A stretch of 29,125 nt of DNA from a virus. Positions 15,349-23,337 of the stretch are shown in pieces. The translations under genes and the position numbers were made by a program. The stretch lies in the IMG/VR virus record IMGVR_UViG_3300036770_000791, positions 1 to 29,125 of that record; one strand, given 5' to 3'. Within the stretch, counting starts at the first letter, position 1. Each line of letters opens with the position of its first letter. The notes beneath the pieces were generated by a model. It ran no database searches and had not been told where the DNA came from. It worked only from the letters and a program-made list of their open reading frames with translations.

Positions 15349-16962
15349 TTAGATATTGCCAAAATTAATGACACGTTGTCCAGAGGCGCCCGTCGCCCCA
15401 CCAACATACTGCTTCTTCCAATCAGCATAATCAGGAAATGGTTTGTCGCGTGTTTTGCGATCTTCCATATGGGCTTGTCTAGCTTTATTGTACTCACGTA
15501 CAAGTGTATCTTCGTCTAGCCCACCAGCAGCTCCAGTGCCACGTCTCATTTGCAGTATGTCAGTAATTGGTTTGCCCGTCTCTTTTGCAATCATCTGCAA
15601 TGTACGGAACTCCGGAGGCGGCATTTTGGCAACACGTTCCTGTACATCAAGTGAAGCCTTAGAAATAGCTTTTCTAGTCTCATCGTCCATCGTCTGCCAT
15701 TTATCCTGCATCGCAAGACGCACCGCTTCACGACGTTCAATAGACGCAAGCTCCTTTTCCTTCTCCAACTCAGCAGAAGAACCTTTAACCAACTCAATAG
15801 CTTCCGCACGACGCGCACGTTCAATGGCAGACTGCATCTGGTTCATCGCCATCTTATAGGTGCGATCTTCTGCACGTTGCGCTGCCACATCTTTGCCCAA
15901 CGCCTGTGCAGCCGCACCAATTGCTCCTTTACGTGGCGCAGCAGCATACGCACCCAATGCGTTCGCTAAAGCACCAAGTCCAGCAGACTCGCGCTGTTTC
16001 TTGTATTCCTCTTGCATTTCCTTAAGACGCGCTTCTTCTGCTTCACCACCAAGTCCTGCAACACCCATTTCTTTAAGCGCGTCCCGTCGTCCTTGGATAA
16101 TGTCTTTTAAACTACGTTGCTGATATTGCGCAGGTAAAAATTGAGCCAATGGGTCAGTTCCGGGGGCTGCATTAGCCTCCATCATTTGATTTTGAATTAA
16201 CTCTTCTGGTGAAATAGCAGGAACATTTGGCCCTGTCGGTAACGCGGGTTGTGCCCTTTGCCCACCCAGAGCGCGTTGGGGGGATGGTGTAGCGGCGGAG
16301 GGGGGTGCTGGGCGATTACGGAAAGTAAAATCAGGTCCAGATATATCTTGAGTATAAGAGGGCATACTTGCAGCGGGAGCTTTTGGAGGAGGTGGAACAT
16401 TCCCTAACAGCCTTGCACGAATGCCGTTTGCTCGTCGTATTTCAGACGGTGTAGCGGTACCTTCTGCAATTTTCTGTTCAATTTCTCGCAAAATATCGCG
16501 CTCATCTTTTGAGCTAGCGCTTATAAGTGATTCGCCAAACAACGAGCGATCTTCAGGGGGACGCCCTGAAATATTCATACGCGGTGCTCCCCCAACCAAA
16601 CTGCCGTCAGTAAGCCCCTGATAACGCTCAACACGCCCACCATCTTCAAAAGCAACAATCCCCCCACTAGCAAACCCTCGCTCCATGTTGGGCGCGGGTA
16701 GTGAAGCTACACCTTGCATTTGCGGAGGTGGGGCTGGAGGACGAAAAGCTTGTTCAATACCTTGCTTAACAGTGGGTTGTTGTTGCGGATTTTGTTGCAT
16801 AGCAGCAGATTGTTTGGCATCTTGCTCCATCTTTTTTCGACGTTGCAATTCACCCAGCGCAATGTAGGGCGGCACCTCGGGGTTGGTTCCGTTGGCATAC
16901 TGCATAACAGCTTGAAGGGGCATCCCCTTCAAACGCTCAGAAATTTGAATAAGGTTAAGCAT
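15349..16962 (-). CDS. 537-aa probable internal virion protein
   Basis: A 537-residue protein of unknown function, probably structural. The N-terminus (MLNLIQISERLKGMPLQAVM) is a short helical segment, then a Gln/Pro-rich linker. Around 94-125 is GFASGGIVAFEDGGRVERYQ, a glycine-rich 'GGIVAFxDGG' motif common in environmental phage structural proteins. A Pro-rich linker follows (about 187-245), then a charged helical region (RLKEMQEEYKKQRE to the AEAIELVKGSSAELEKEKEL segment) with an AGLGALANALGAYAAAP hydrophobic patch. It sits between the 29-residue-repeat protein and the giant protein with 2-nt gaps on both sides, so it is likely made with them and could form part of the injected inner core. 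No enzymatic motif seen. Confidence 0.8.
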   Translation of the reverse strand: MLNLIQISERLKGMPLQAVMQYANGTNPEVPPYIALGELQRRKKMEQDAKQSAAMQQNPQQQPTVKQGIEQAFRPPAPPPQMQGVASLPAPNMERGFASGGIVAFEDGGRVERYQGLTDGSLVGGAPRMNISGRPPEDRSLFGESLISASSKDERDILREIEQKIAEGTATPSEIRRANGIRARLLGNVPPPPKAPAASMPSYTQDISGPDFTFRNRPAPPSAATPSPQRALGGQRAQPALPTGPNVPAISPEELIQNQMMEANAAPGTDPLAQFLPAQYQQRSLKDIIQGRRDALKEMGVAGLGGEAEEARLKEMQEEYKKQRESAGLGALANALGAYAAAPRKGAIGAAAQALGKDVAAQRAEDRTYKMAMNQMQSAIERARRAEAIELVKGSSAELEKEKELASIERREAVRLAMQDKWQTMDDETRKAISKASLDVQERVAKMPPPEFRTLQMIAKETGKPITDILQMRRGTGAAGGLDEDTLVREYNKARQAHMEDRKTRDKPFPDYADWKKQYVGGATGASGQRVINFGNI

Positions 16963-16964
16963 AG

Positions 16965-19226
16965 TTAGCCACCATAGTACGTAAACCCGCCAGGACCGGA
17001 TGTTCCCCCAAGGCTTTCAAGCGAAGTGCCTGAAAACAAATCGCTGATGTCAAAACCAGCATTCTTTAAGTTTGCTGCAATCGACGCTAGCCCCGCAGCA
17101 TTCTGAAGTGCGCTTGGGCCTTGTTGATAATACTGAGACGTAGCGATAGGGAGCCCCTGCATTAAACTTTGGCGCAACTTAAGCATTTCCATAGGATACT
17201 GATACTGTTCACGTTGAAATTCTGCTCTGTCTCTATCAATAGCAGCTTGGCGAATAGCTTGTTCTTGTGCCCCCATACCGTACATGGCTTGTAAACGAGA
17301 AATATCTCCAGCCTGCCCTTGGAGCCCTATATCTGCCAAAGCACGATTTGCAGCAAGCTGTCGATCAAGCGCGGATAGCCCGAGCTGTGCCTGTTGCTGC
17401 TTTGCCTGTTCTCCCAAGCGTTGTGCTTCCAAGCCATACTGTGCTGTTTGCTGCGCAGACGTCATACCTTGTTGGGCTCCAAACTGACGAGATTGTTCAC
17501 CTAAACGCAAACCTTCTAAACCATACTGCGCAGCCTGCTGTGCAGCCGTCATGCCTTGTTGCGCACCAAACTGGCGCGATGCTTCCGCAGCACGTTGAGC
17601 GTCGAGTCCAAATTGCGCAGCCAATTGTGCAGCCGTCATGCCTTGTTGCGCACCAAATTGTTGTGCTTGTTCTCTAGCTCTTGCTGCCTCTAACCCTAGC
17701 TGACCCGCTGTTTGTGCAGAACTTAATGCTTGCGCTCCTGCTGCTTGACGTGCAGCTTCCTGGGCTGTTAATGCTTGTAACCCTAACTGCGCTCTTGTTT
17801 GAGCTTCTTGAGAAGTTAATCCCGCACCAAATTGTTGTGCTTGTTCTCTAGCTCTTGCTGCTTCTAATCCTAATTGGCCCGCTGTTTGAGCAGATGCTAG
17901 TGATTGTTGACCTGCTGCCTGACGTGCAGCTTCCTGGGCTGTTAATGCTTGTAACCCTAACTGCGCTCTTGTTTGAGCTTCTTGAGAAGTTAATCCCGCA
18001 CCAAACTGCCCAGACTGTTCCCTAGCTCTTGCTGCCTCTAACCCTAGCTGACCCGCTGTTTGTGCAGAACTTAATGCTTGCGCTCCTGCTGCTTGTCTAG
18101 CTGATTCCGTTGCTGTTTGAGCTTGAAGCCCAAGTTGAGCGGCTAATTCAGCCGACCGTGCACCAAGCCCAGCACCAAACTGACGAGATTGTTCTCCAAG
18201 CTGCTGTGCTTCAAGTCCTTTTTGTATATTTAATTGCTGCGCCGTAGTACGGCGAGCTTGATCACGTTCAAATTGTTGTTGAGCATTTAAGAAAGCTTCT
18301 TGCTGCCCTTTGCCGTAAATATCCCCCAATTGCGTAGCAAGGTTGCGATTAAGTTCAGCTTCTGAAATAGCCTGACGTGACCCTCCAAACGATCCAGCTT
18401 TTGCCATACGAGCGGCATTTTGCATCCGAGTGATGTCTGCCTGCCTACGAGCTTCACGCAACTGTGGATCAATAACTCCTTCTGTATAAGGAGACATATA
18501 TTCTTGAGCTTGCGCTTGTCCGAATTTTTCAGCAGTAGCTCTTTCTGGGGTAAACGTACCCGCTTGATAAGCCGCTGGAGCTTGATAATTTGAAGTAACC
18601 GCATTTGCTTTATACAAATCCCCCGGAGCTTGATAAGTGCTTTGAATATTTGTTCCCGTATAAGGCGCAGTTCCTTGGTATGTAGATCCTATAGCCCCAG
18701 CTTTATACAAATCCCCCGGCGCTTGATAAGTGTTTTGAATATTCGTTCCCGTATAAGGCGCAGTTCCTTGGTATGTAGATCCTATAGCCCCAGCTTGATA
18801 AATATTGCTAGGAGCTTGATAGCCACTTTGAACGTTTGTGCCTTGATACGCAGTCGGCGAGGTAAAGCCGGACGTAAAATTTCCAGGAGTAAAAGCTGTG
18901 GGGGCATTAAACTGATTGCCAAAAGTACCTGCTGTATACGCAGCGGGGGCATTAAATTGATTGCCAAAGGTGCCTGCTGTATATCCTGAACTAACACTAG
19001 TAGCAGGAGTCTGTAAATTTGATATTGCCGTTTGTGTACCTGTCGGAACCGTTAACGATCCTATGCCCGTAAGCGCTGTAGTTTGGGGGGTGGTAAACCC
19101 TTCCGATAACGGTTTGTCGTACGAAGTGTATGGCAAATTAGCAAACGCCTCACCTTGTTGAAGCAAGCGTTCAACATAAGGCCCAGCCCATGAAGATAGC
19201 GTTGAAGATACAGTTGAGTCAGCCAT
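16965..19226 (-). CDS. 753-aa repeat protein, probable inner-core/ejection protein
   Basis: A 753-residue low-complexity structural protein with two repeat regions. The N-terminal third has Tyr/Thr/Gly beta-type repeats (AGTFGNQFNAP twice; a 31-residue GAIGSTYQGTAPYTGTNIQ unit twice). A conserved-looking segment, YMSPYTEGVIDPQLREARRQ then AKAGSFGGSRQAISEAEL, follows at about 240-300. Next are nine consecutive 29-residue Ala/Gln-rich helical repeats (FGAxxGMTAAQxAAQxGLxA type), then a helical C-terminus ending GPGGFTYYGG. GAGGT lies 4-5 nt before the ATG, and 2 nt separate it from each neighbour. Long Ala/Gln helices and position after tail genes suggest an ejection protein forming a tube or core, comparable in place to T7 gp15. 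Function is inferred. Confidence 0.82.
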   Translation of the reverse strand: MADSTVSSTLSSWAGPYVERLLQQGEAFANLPYTSYDKPLSEGFTTPQTTALTGIGSLTVPTGTQTAISNLQTPATSVSSGYTAGTFGNQFNAPAAYTAGTFGNQFNAPTAFTPGNFTSGFTSPTAYQGTNVQSGYQAPSNIYQAGAIGSTYQGTAPYTGTNIQNTYQAPGDLYKAGAIGSTYQGTAPYTGTNIQSTYQAPGDLYKANAVTSNYQAPAAYQAGTFTPERATAEKFGQAQAQEYMSPYTEGVIDPQLREARRQADITRMQNAARMAKAGSFGGSRQAISEAELNRNLATQLGDIYGKGQQEAFLNAQQQFERDQARRTTAQQLNIQKGLEAQQLGEQSRQFGAGLGARSAELAAQLGLQAQTATESARQAAGAQALSSAQTAGQLGLEAARAREQSGQFGAGLTSQEAQTRAQLGLQALTAQEAARQAAGQQSLASAQTAGQLGLEAARAREQAQQFGAGLTSQEAQTRAQLGLQALTAQEAARQAAGAQALSSAQTAGQLGLEAARAREQAQQFGAQQGMTAAQLAAQFGLDAQRAAEASRQFGAQQGMTAAQQAAQYGLEGLRLGEQSRQFGAQQGMTSAQQTAQYGLEAQRLGEQAKQQQAQLGLSALDRQLAANRALADIGLQGQAGDISRLQAMYGMGAQEQAIRQAAIDRDRAEFQREQYQYPMEMLKLRQSLMQGLPIATSQYYQQGPSALQNAAGLASIAANLKNAGFDISDLFSGTSLESLGGTSGPGGFTYYGG
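17397..18179 (-). repeat. Nine tandem 87-bp (29-residue) repeats in the 753-aa gene
   Basis: The segment divides exactly into nine 87-bp units, each coding 29 residues with no insertion or deletion. Two unit types alternate at first (FGAGLTSQEAQ... and AAGAQALSSAQ...), giving a 174-bp superrepeat: 17747-17831 and 17921-18005 are identical over 85 bp. The last three units are of the FGAQQGMT type. Recent duplication is likely for the superrepeat. Confidence 0.9.
18608..18793 (-). repeat. Two adjacent 93-bp direct repeats
   Basis: Positions 18608-18700 and 18701-18793 differ at three bases and code a 31-residue Tyr/Thr/Gly unit (GSTYQGTAPYTGTNIQ core). Near-identity including third positions points to a recent duplication in the N-terminal part of the 753-aa gene. 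Confidence 0.9.
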
Positions 19227-19228
19227 AA

Positions 19229-22200
19229 TTACCTCGGTATAAATTTAGCAGGATTTATTTGTTTTCCCTGTTTTTTATTGCCTGTTCTTGCAACGCGAAT
19301 GCGATCCATCATCTGGTACAACACTTTAGCTCCAGCGTTGGAATTACCGTTACCTAAATGGCTTACCACATCGGCAGGAATCACAAACTCACCATCACTA
19401 AGTGCAGCAGGGCGTCGTCCATCAATACTGGCAGGAACTTTATCAGCCATACCATCTGAATGTCCACCTAAATACCTTGGGGATAGCGTACGCCCACCCC
19501 GCGTCATTGCCAATCCAGCGAGTCCACCTTGGTTATACCCAGCCACAATGTCATCAATTAATCCACCCGAAGCACCGCCGGGAGCGTTGATTGTTTTACC
19601 GCCCAAGTTATAAACAGTACCGCCATATTGCTGGGCGGCTTGGTCGGCTTCCTGCTGCGTGTCGTACCAGGAATAAGTTGGCGTTCCAGACATGCTTGGC
19701 GTTCTGACAACAAATTGTCTTGTGACGTCTCCAGCCATTTGCGGGGAGAGTGTTGCCAAGTTCTCCGATGTTGCGAGATCAAGTCCGAGCTTTTGTGCAA
19801 GTGCTTGAGATGCTGCAAGGCTATCCGTGGCTCCTGGCCCTTTTTGCGCGGCAAACGGATCTTGCGTCCAGTCGTATGCGGCGCCAAGCTTATTTGCGGC
19901 AATGTCAGCAAAGTTAACACCGTGGCCTGATCCGGTGCCAGGGTAAAGCTGTCCAGGCTTATAGTTAATGCCAGCAGCGTCAAGTTTTTGACCTAACGAA
20001 CCAATGCCGCCGAGGTTGATGCCAAACTCATTCGCATTTTTGTAAAGGTCCTCGGCACTGACAATACTTCTTCTCAGCCGATTACCCTGAGGGTCGTAGT
20101 ACCCAAGCTCGCCATCTTCCATGGATACGCCATAACCGCTCTTGGGGTCTCGGTAAATATAAGGGTTACCTGTCTTGGCAAACCAATCCTCATCGGCCAG
20201 AGGTGGCGGATTCTCGTAAGCATACTTGGCGGCAGCGGCTTCGGCGTTAATGCCCTTCATGGTCTCGTTAAGCCAGTTGGTGTCCTTGCCGCCGTAATAG
20301 TTTGCTATGTCACGGTTCCACCAATCGTTGGGGAAGGCAACCTTTAGTGCTTCGACGTTGTTGAGGAATCGATCCTTGCGAAGCTGCTCTGACCGCAACC
20401 CTGCCTGTGCATATTCTTCGGCTGTCATTGGGACGACATTCTCAGATACGCTTTGGGCAATGTCGGCCACTGAGCTTGGTATCGACTTAGGCTCTATAGC
20501 GGGTTGGGCCGTCTTGACGGTATTAGTGACGCCTGGGACGGCTGTTGATGCCCCCGCAACAAACCCTGCTCCTTCATATCCTGCCGGAGGTGTATACGTG
20601 ATTGGCCCAAAACGCTGAAAGTACGGATCTTCAAAATAATCGTAGTCTTTTGGCGGGGCAGTATATGTACGTGATGCAGTCCACGGCTGCTTTAAGTTAG
20701 GGTTATACCCCGCATCGCCTTTGCCTTCTCCACCAATATTTTTAAAGATTGAAGGAAGTGCAAGTAAACCAACATTAACTTCGCACTTCCCCGTTTTAGG
20801 GTTAAGTGAGTATCCAGTTGGACACGTTTCTGGTTTTGGCTCACATAAACCAGTTGTGGGGTTGCGTACTTGTCCTTCTGGACATGATGTTGATTTAGGC
20901 GTCTCACATAAACCAGTTGTGGCATTGCGTACTTGTCCTTCTGGACAAGTAACAGGCGTATCAATAACAGGCGTCTCGCACAAACCCGTTGTGGCATTGC
21001 GTACTTGTCCTTCTGGACACGTAGACGTTACAGTAACACTAGGCCTACAAAGCCCTGTATCAGGATCGCGTGTTTGTCCTTCTGGACATGCTGTTGATTT
21101 AGGCGTCTCACATAAACCAGTTGTGGGGTTGCGTACTTGTCCAGCAGGACAAGTAACAGGCGTATCAATAACAGGCGTTTCACATAAACCCGTTGTGGCA
21201 TTGCGTACTTGTCCTTCTGGACAAGTTTTTGTTGTTGTAACTTCTACTTTAGGCGTCTCGCATAAACCCGTTGTGGCGTTGCGTACCTGTCCTTCTGGAC
21301 AAGTTTTTGTTGTGTCGTCTGTTACAACAGGCGTATCAATAACAGGCGTTTCACATAAACCCGTTGTGGGATTGCGTACTTGTCCAGCAGGGCAAGTTTT
21401 TGTAGTTGTAACTTCTACTTTAGGCGTCTCACATAAACCCGTTGTGGCATTGCGTACCTGTCCTTCTGGACAAGTTTTTGTTGTTGTTGTTGTTGTGGAT
21501 AAAATAGGCGGATTAACAATATCTGTGTCCCCGGTTAACGACGTCCCTTTTACAACTACCGAGTCGTTTCCTAAACTACTGAGTAAAGAGTCATTCCCCG
21601 CAATGATGTCCTGAATTAATCCATCATCATCAAAATATCCGGGTATGAGGTCTTCTAGCTCAGTATCACTAAGTTTTGTACCAGGAACTTTTACATTACT
21701 GAGCGCACCGCCCACAAAACTAACTGCGGAATTACGTAAAACATCTTGAGCATCGCCCCCAGCAAGTGCCGTTGTTACCCCTGAAGTAATACTACTTTGA
21801 ACTCCGTTTAACACACGGTTTGCTGTTTGGGGGTTTAGATCTAATCCAAGCGTTTCATCTAGGCTGTCAACAATTGAACCGGCAACATTTTGAATAACTG
21901 GTCCTGCTATTGCGTTAAACGCAGTCCCACCGATTGTAGCTATCGCAGCTTTAGCGCCGTCCCCTCCAAGAAGTTCAGCGGTGCCTGCATTAACCGCAGA
22001 AGCTACAAGTGTTTTAGCAACAGTTACCTCAGCCCCCGTTAAACCTAACTGAGAAACAATCTGATTTGTAACGGCTTCTGTTACAGGCTTAGTTATTAAA
22101 CTTGTTGGATTTGTGATGATATTAGCTGCTTCACCAACAGTAAGATTTGAAGCAAGTGACCCAAGCCCTGCTTCTGCGCCTGGCACTGCACTCGCCGCTC

Positions 22201-22696
22201 CAGCACCCTCACCCAACGCGGCAAGTCCACCACTACTTGTTGCTGAAGATCCTAATGAACTTAATACATCACCTGCGCCTAGTGCAGCACCAACAATACC
22301 TGCGGCTTGTAACCATCCTTGTGCTTCTGTAGGATTTGGCGAAGCTAAACGCGTTCCCATAGGTTGACCATACGCGTCATATGCCTGCACAACGTACTTG
22401 TCACCTTGCACACCAACGACTTGTTCGGTAACAACGTCCTCGCCTTTATCAAGCTGCCGGATACCTCGATCCGTTCCTATGGTGCGTTCTACATATCCTG
22501 TAAGCATAGTGCCCAGTGGAATACCGGCATCACGGAAATATTGATGAACTTTCTCAACAGGAAAACCCGTAGCCTGCGCAAGTTCGTCATCCGTAACCCC
22601 AAACTGTTGCGCAGCCGCAGCGATTGATGCAGGGCTGTCAATGTTAGATATTACGTAGTCACGAATAGCGTTAAGTTCTTCAACAGAACGAGCCAT
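19229..22696 (-). CDS. 1155-aa virion protein with ten cysteine-pair repeats
   Basis: A 1155-residue protein of unknown function. The N-terminus (1-55) looks like a small helical domain (SIAAAAQQFGVTDDELAQAT). Residues about 125-320 are Gly/Ala-rich and hydrophobic, possibly membrane-active. Residues about 405-640 hold ten repeats of the type CPEGQVRNATTGLC (C-x12-C) joined by Thr/Val/Pro linkers, 20 cysteines in all. A Tyr/Trp-rich region follows. Residues near 1075-1135 carry GGHSDGMADKVPASIDG and LSDGEFVIPADVVSHLG, a C-terminal block I recall from many environmental podovirus-like genomes. It is 2 nt from both neighbours. Paired cysteines suggest a disulphide-stabilised rod exposed outside the cell, or metal binding; neither is shown. 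An ejection or tail-associated role is inferred from location. Confidence 0.82.
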   Translation of the reverse strand: MARSVEELNAIRDYVISNIDSPASIAAAAQQFGVTDDELAQATGFPVEKVHQYFRDAGIPLGTMLTGYVERTIGTDRGIRQLDKGEDVVTEQVVGVQGDKYVVQAYDAYGQPMGTRLASPNPTEAQGWLQAAGIVGAALGAGDVLSSLGSSATSSGGLAALGEGAGAASAVPGAEAGLGSLASNLTVGEAANIITNPTSLITKPVTEAVTNQIVSQLGLTGAEVTVAKTLVASAVNAGTAELLGGDGAKAAIATIGGTAFNAIAGPVIQNVAGSIVDSLDETLGLDLNPQTANRVLNGVQSSITSGVTTALAGGDAQDVLRNSAVSFVGGALSNVKVPGTKLSDTELEDLIPGYFDDDGLIQDIIAGNDSLLSSLGNDSVVVKGTSLTGDTDIVNPPILSTTTTTTKTCPEGQVRNATTGLCETPKVEVTTTKTCPAGQVRNPTTGLCETPVIDTPVVTDDTTKTCPEGQVRNATTGLCETPKVEVTTTKTCPEGQVRNATTGLCETPVIDTPVTCPAGQVRNPTTGLCETPKSTACPEGQTRDPDTGLCRPSVTVTSTCPEGQVRNATTGLCETPVIDTPVTCPEGQVRNATTGLCETPKSTSCPEGQVRNPTTGLCEPKPETCPTGYSLNPKTGKCEVNVGLLALPSIFKNIGGEGKGDAGYNPNLKQPWTASRTYTAPPKDYDYFEDPYFQRFGPITYTPPAGYEGAGFVAGASTAVPGVTNTVKTAQPAIEPKSIPSSVADIAQSVSENVVPMTAEEYAQAGLRSEQLRKDRFLNNVEALKVAFPNDWWNRDIANYYGGKDTNWLNETMKGINAEAAAAKYAYENPPPLADEDWFAKTGNPYIYRDPKSGYGVSMEDGELGYYDPQGNRLRRSIVSAEDLYKNANEFGINLGGIGSLGQKLDAAGINYKPGQLYPGTGSGHGVNFADIAANKLGAAYDWTQDPFAAQKGPGATDSLAASQALAQKLGLDLATSENLATLSPQMAGDVTRQFVVRTPSMSGTPTYSWYDTQQEADQAAQQYGGTVYNLGGKTINAPGGASGGLIDDIVAGYNQGGLAGLAMTRGGRTLSPRYLGGHSDGMADKVPASIDGRRPAALSDGEFVIPADVVSHLGNGNSNAGAKVLYQMMDRIRVARTGNKKQGKQINPAKFIPR
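20776..21476 (-). repeat. Ten Cys-pair coding repeats carrying phased DNA palindromes
   Basis: Each unit codes CPxGxxxxxxTGxC with linkers of changing length, spaced about 63-93 bp. In most units the DNA for TCPEGQV or TCPAGQV is a hairpin of the form ACTTGTCC-4 nt-GGACAAGT: perfect at 20931-20950, 21135-21154 and 21207-21226, nearly so at 21003, 21285, 21378 and 21456. The antisense strand therefore also reads CPSGQ and stays open. Confidence 0.85.
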
Positions 22697-22698
22697 AG

Positions 22699-23337
22699 TT
22701 ATTCGACCCCTGAAACAAACGTCACGGTGACAATAACCGAAGGTATTGCTGGTCTAGTCGGTGATGTGCCTGCGCTATAAGCTTCAATCCGTGCACTGGT
22801 ATTTGATGTCCGCCACATAAGCTGGACATAATCATTTGTAGCAAGATCAAGAAGTAAGTTTACTGTCCCTACCGTGTGATACGGATCTCCTGCGCCTTTA
22901 CGCTGTGACAAACCAAACCTTGTATTTGACTGATCAACATCAGTACCATTAACACGAAACCAAATATCAATATCTTGCGCTGCGTTGTCATCATTAGATA
23001 ACTGTACACTGAATTGCACGTTGTAAACACCACTTTGCGCTACTGTGATCTGGCTACTATTTTGAACCGATACACCGTTGCTAAGCGAAGATGAATTTAA
23101 TGTGATGGCGTAAGCAGTAGTTGTGCTTGCTGCCGACTGATCTGTTGTATCGTAAAAATTACCGTAAGGCAACTGAAGATATTGCCCACCATCAGACCCA
23201 AAAAGCGAAAGTAAATTTTTATTAAGCTGGTTAAAGTATAAGCGCAAGACATTATTAAACTGTTCCTGATAGCCAGACTGATACTGCCCCGGTGCAAGGG
23301 GTAAGTTTGGAACCGCAGGTTGTCTGAGGAATGTCAT
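22699..23337 (-). CDS. C1q/TNF-like jelly-roll fibre or adhesin protein
   Basis: A 212-residue protein. The N-terminal 50 residues (LPLAPGQYQSGYQEQFNNVLRL) include an amphipathic helix that could attach it to the tail and trimerise. The rest is all beta: SSQITVAQSGVYNVQFSVQL, IDIWFRVNGTDVDQSN, VNLLLDLATNDYVQLMW and a final VIVTVTFV strand. This strand order and the GVYxVxFSxQ motif match the C1q/TNF-like jelly roll used in bacterial and phage surface-binding trimers. It overlaps the tail hub gene through ATGA (23334-23337), so the two are probably made together, and it may be a second receptor-binding or tail-tip decoration protein. Fold call fairly good; target unknown. Confidence 0.72.
   Translation of the reverse strand: MTFLRQPAVPNLPLAPGQYQSGYQEQFNNVLRLYFNQLNKNLLSLFGSDGGQYLQLPYGNFYDTTDQSAASTTTAYAITLNSSSLSNGVSVQNSSQITVAQSGVYNVQFSVQLSNDDNAAQDIDIWFRVNGTDVDQSNTRFGLSQRKGAGDPYHTVGTVNLLLDLATNDYVQLMWRTSNTSARIEAYSAGTSPTRPAIPSVIVTVTFVSGVE

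Noticed and set aside
20776-21476. Regularly spaced repeats suggesting a CRISPR array
   Set aside because: Units are in-frame coding repeats with variable spacing, related linkers and no cas genes.
20721-21614. 297-codon + strand ORF with repeated TCPSGQV
   Set aside because: It is the antisense of the Cys-repeat tract. It stays open because of the palindromic repeats, and the leftward reading fits the operon and has clear N- and C-terminal domains.
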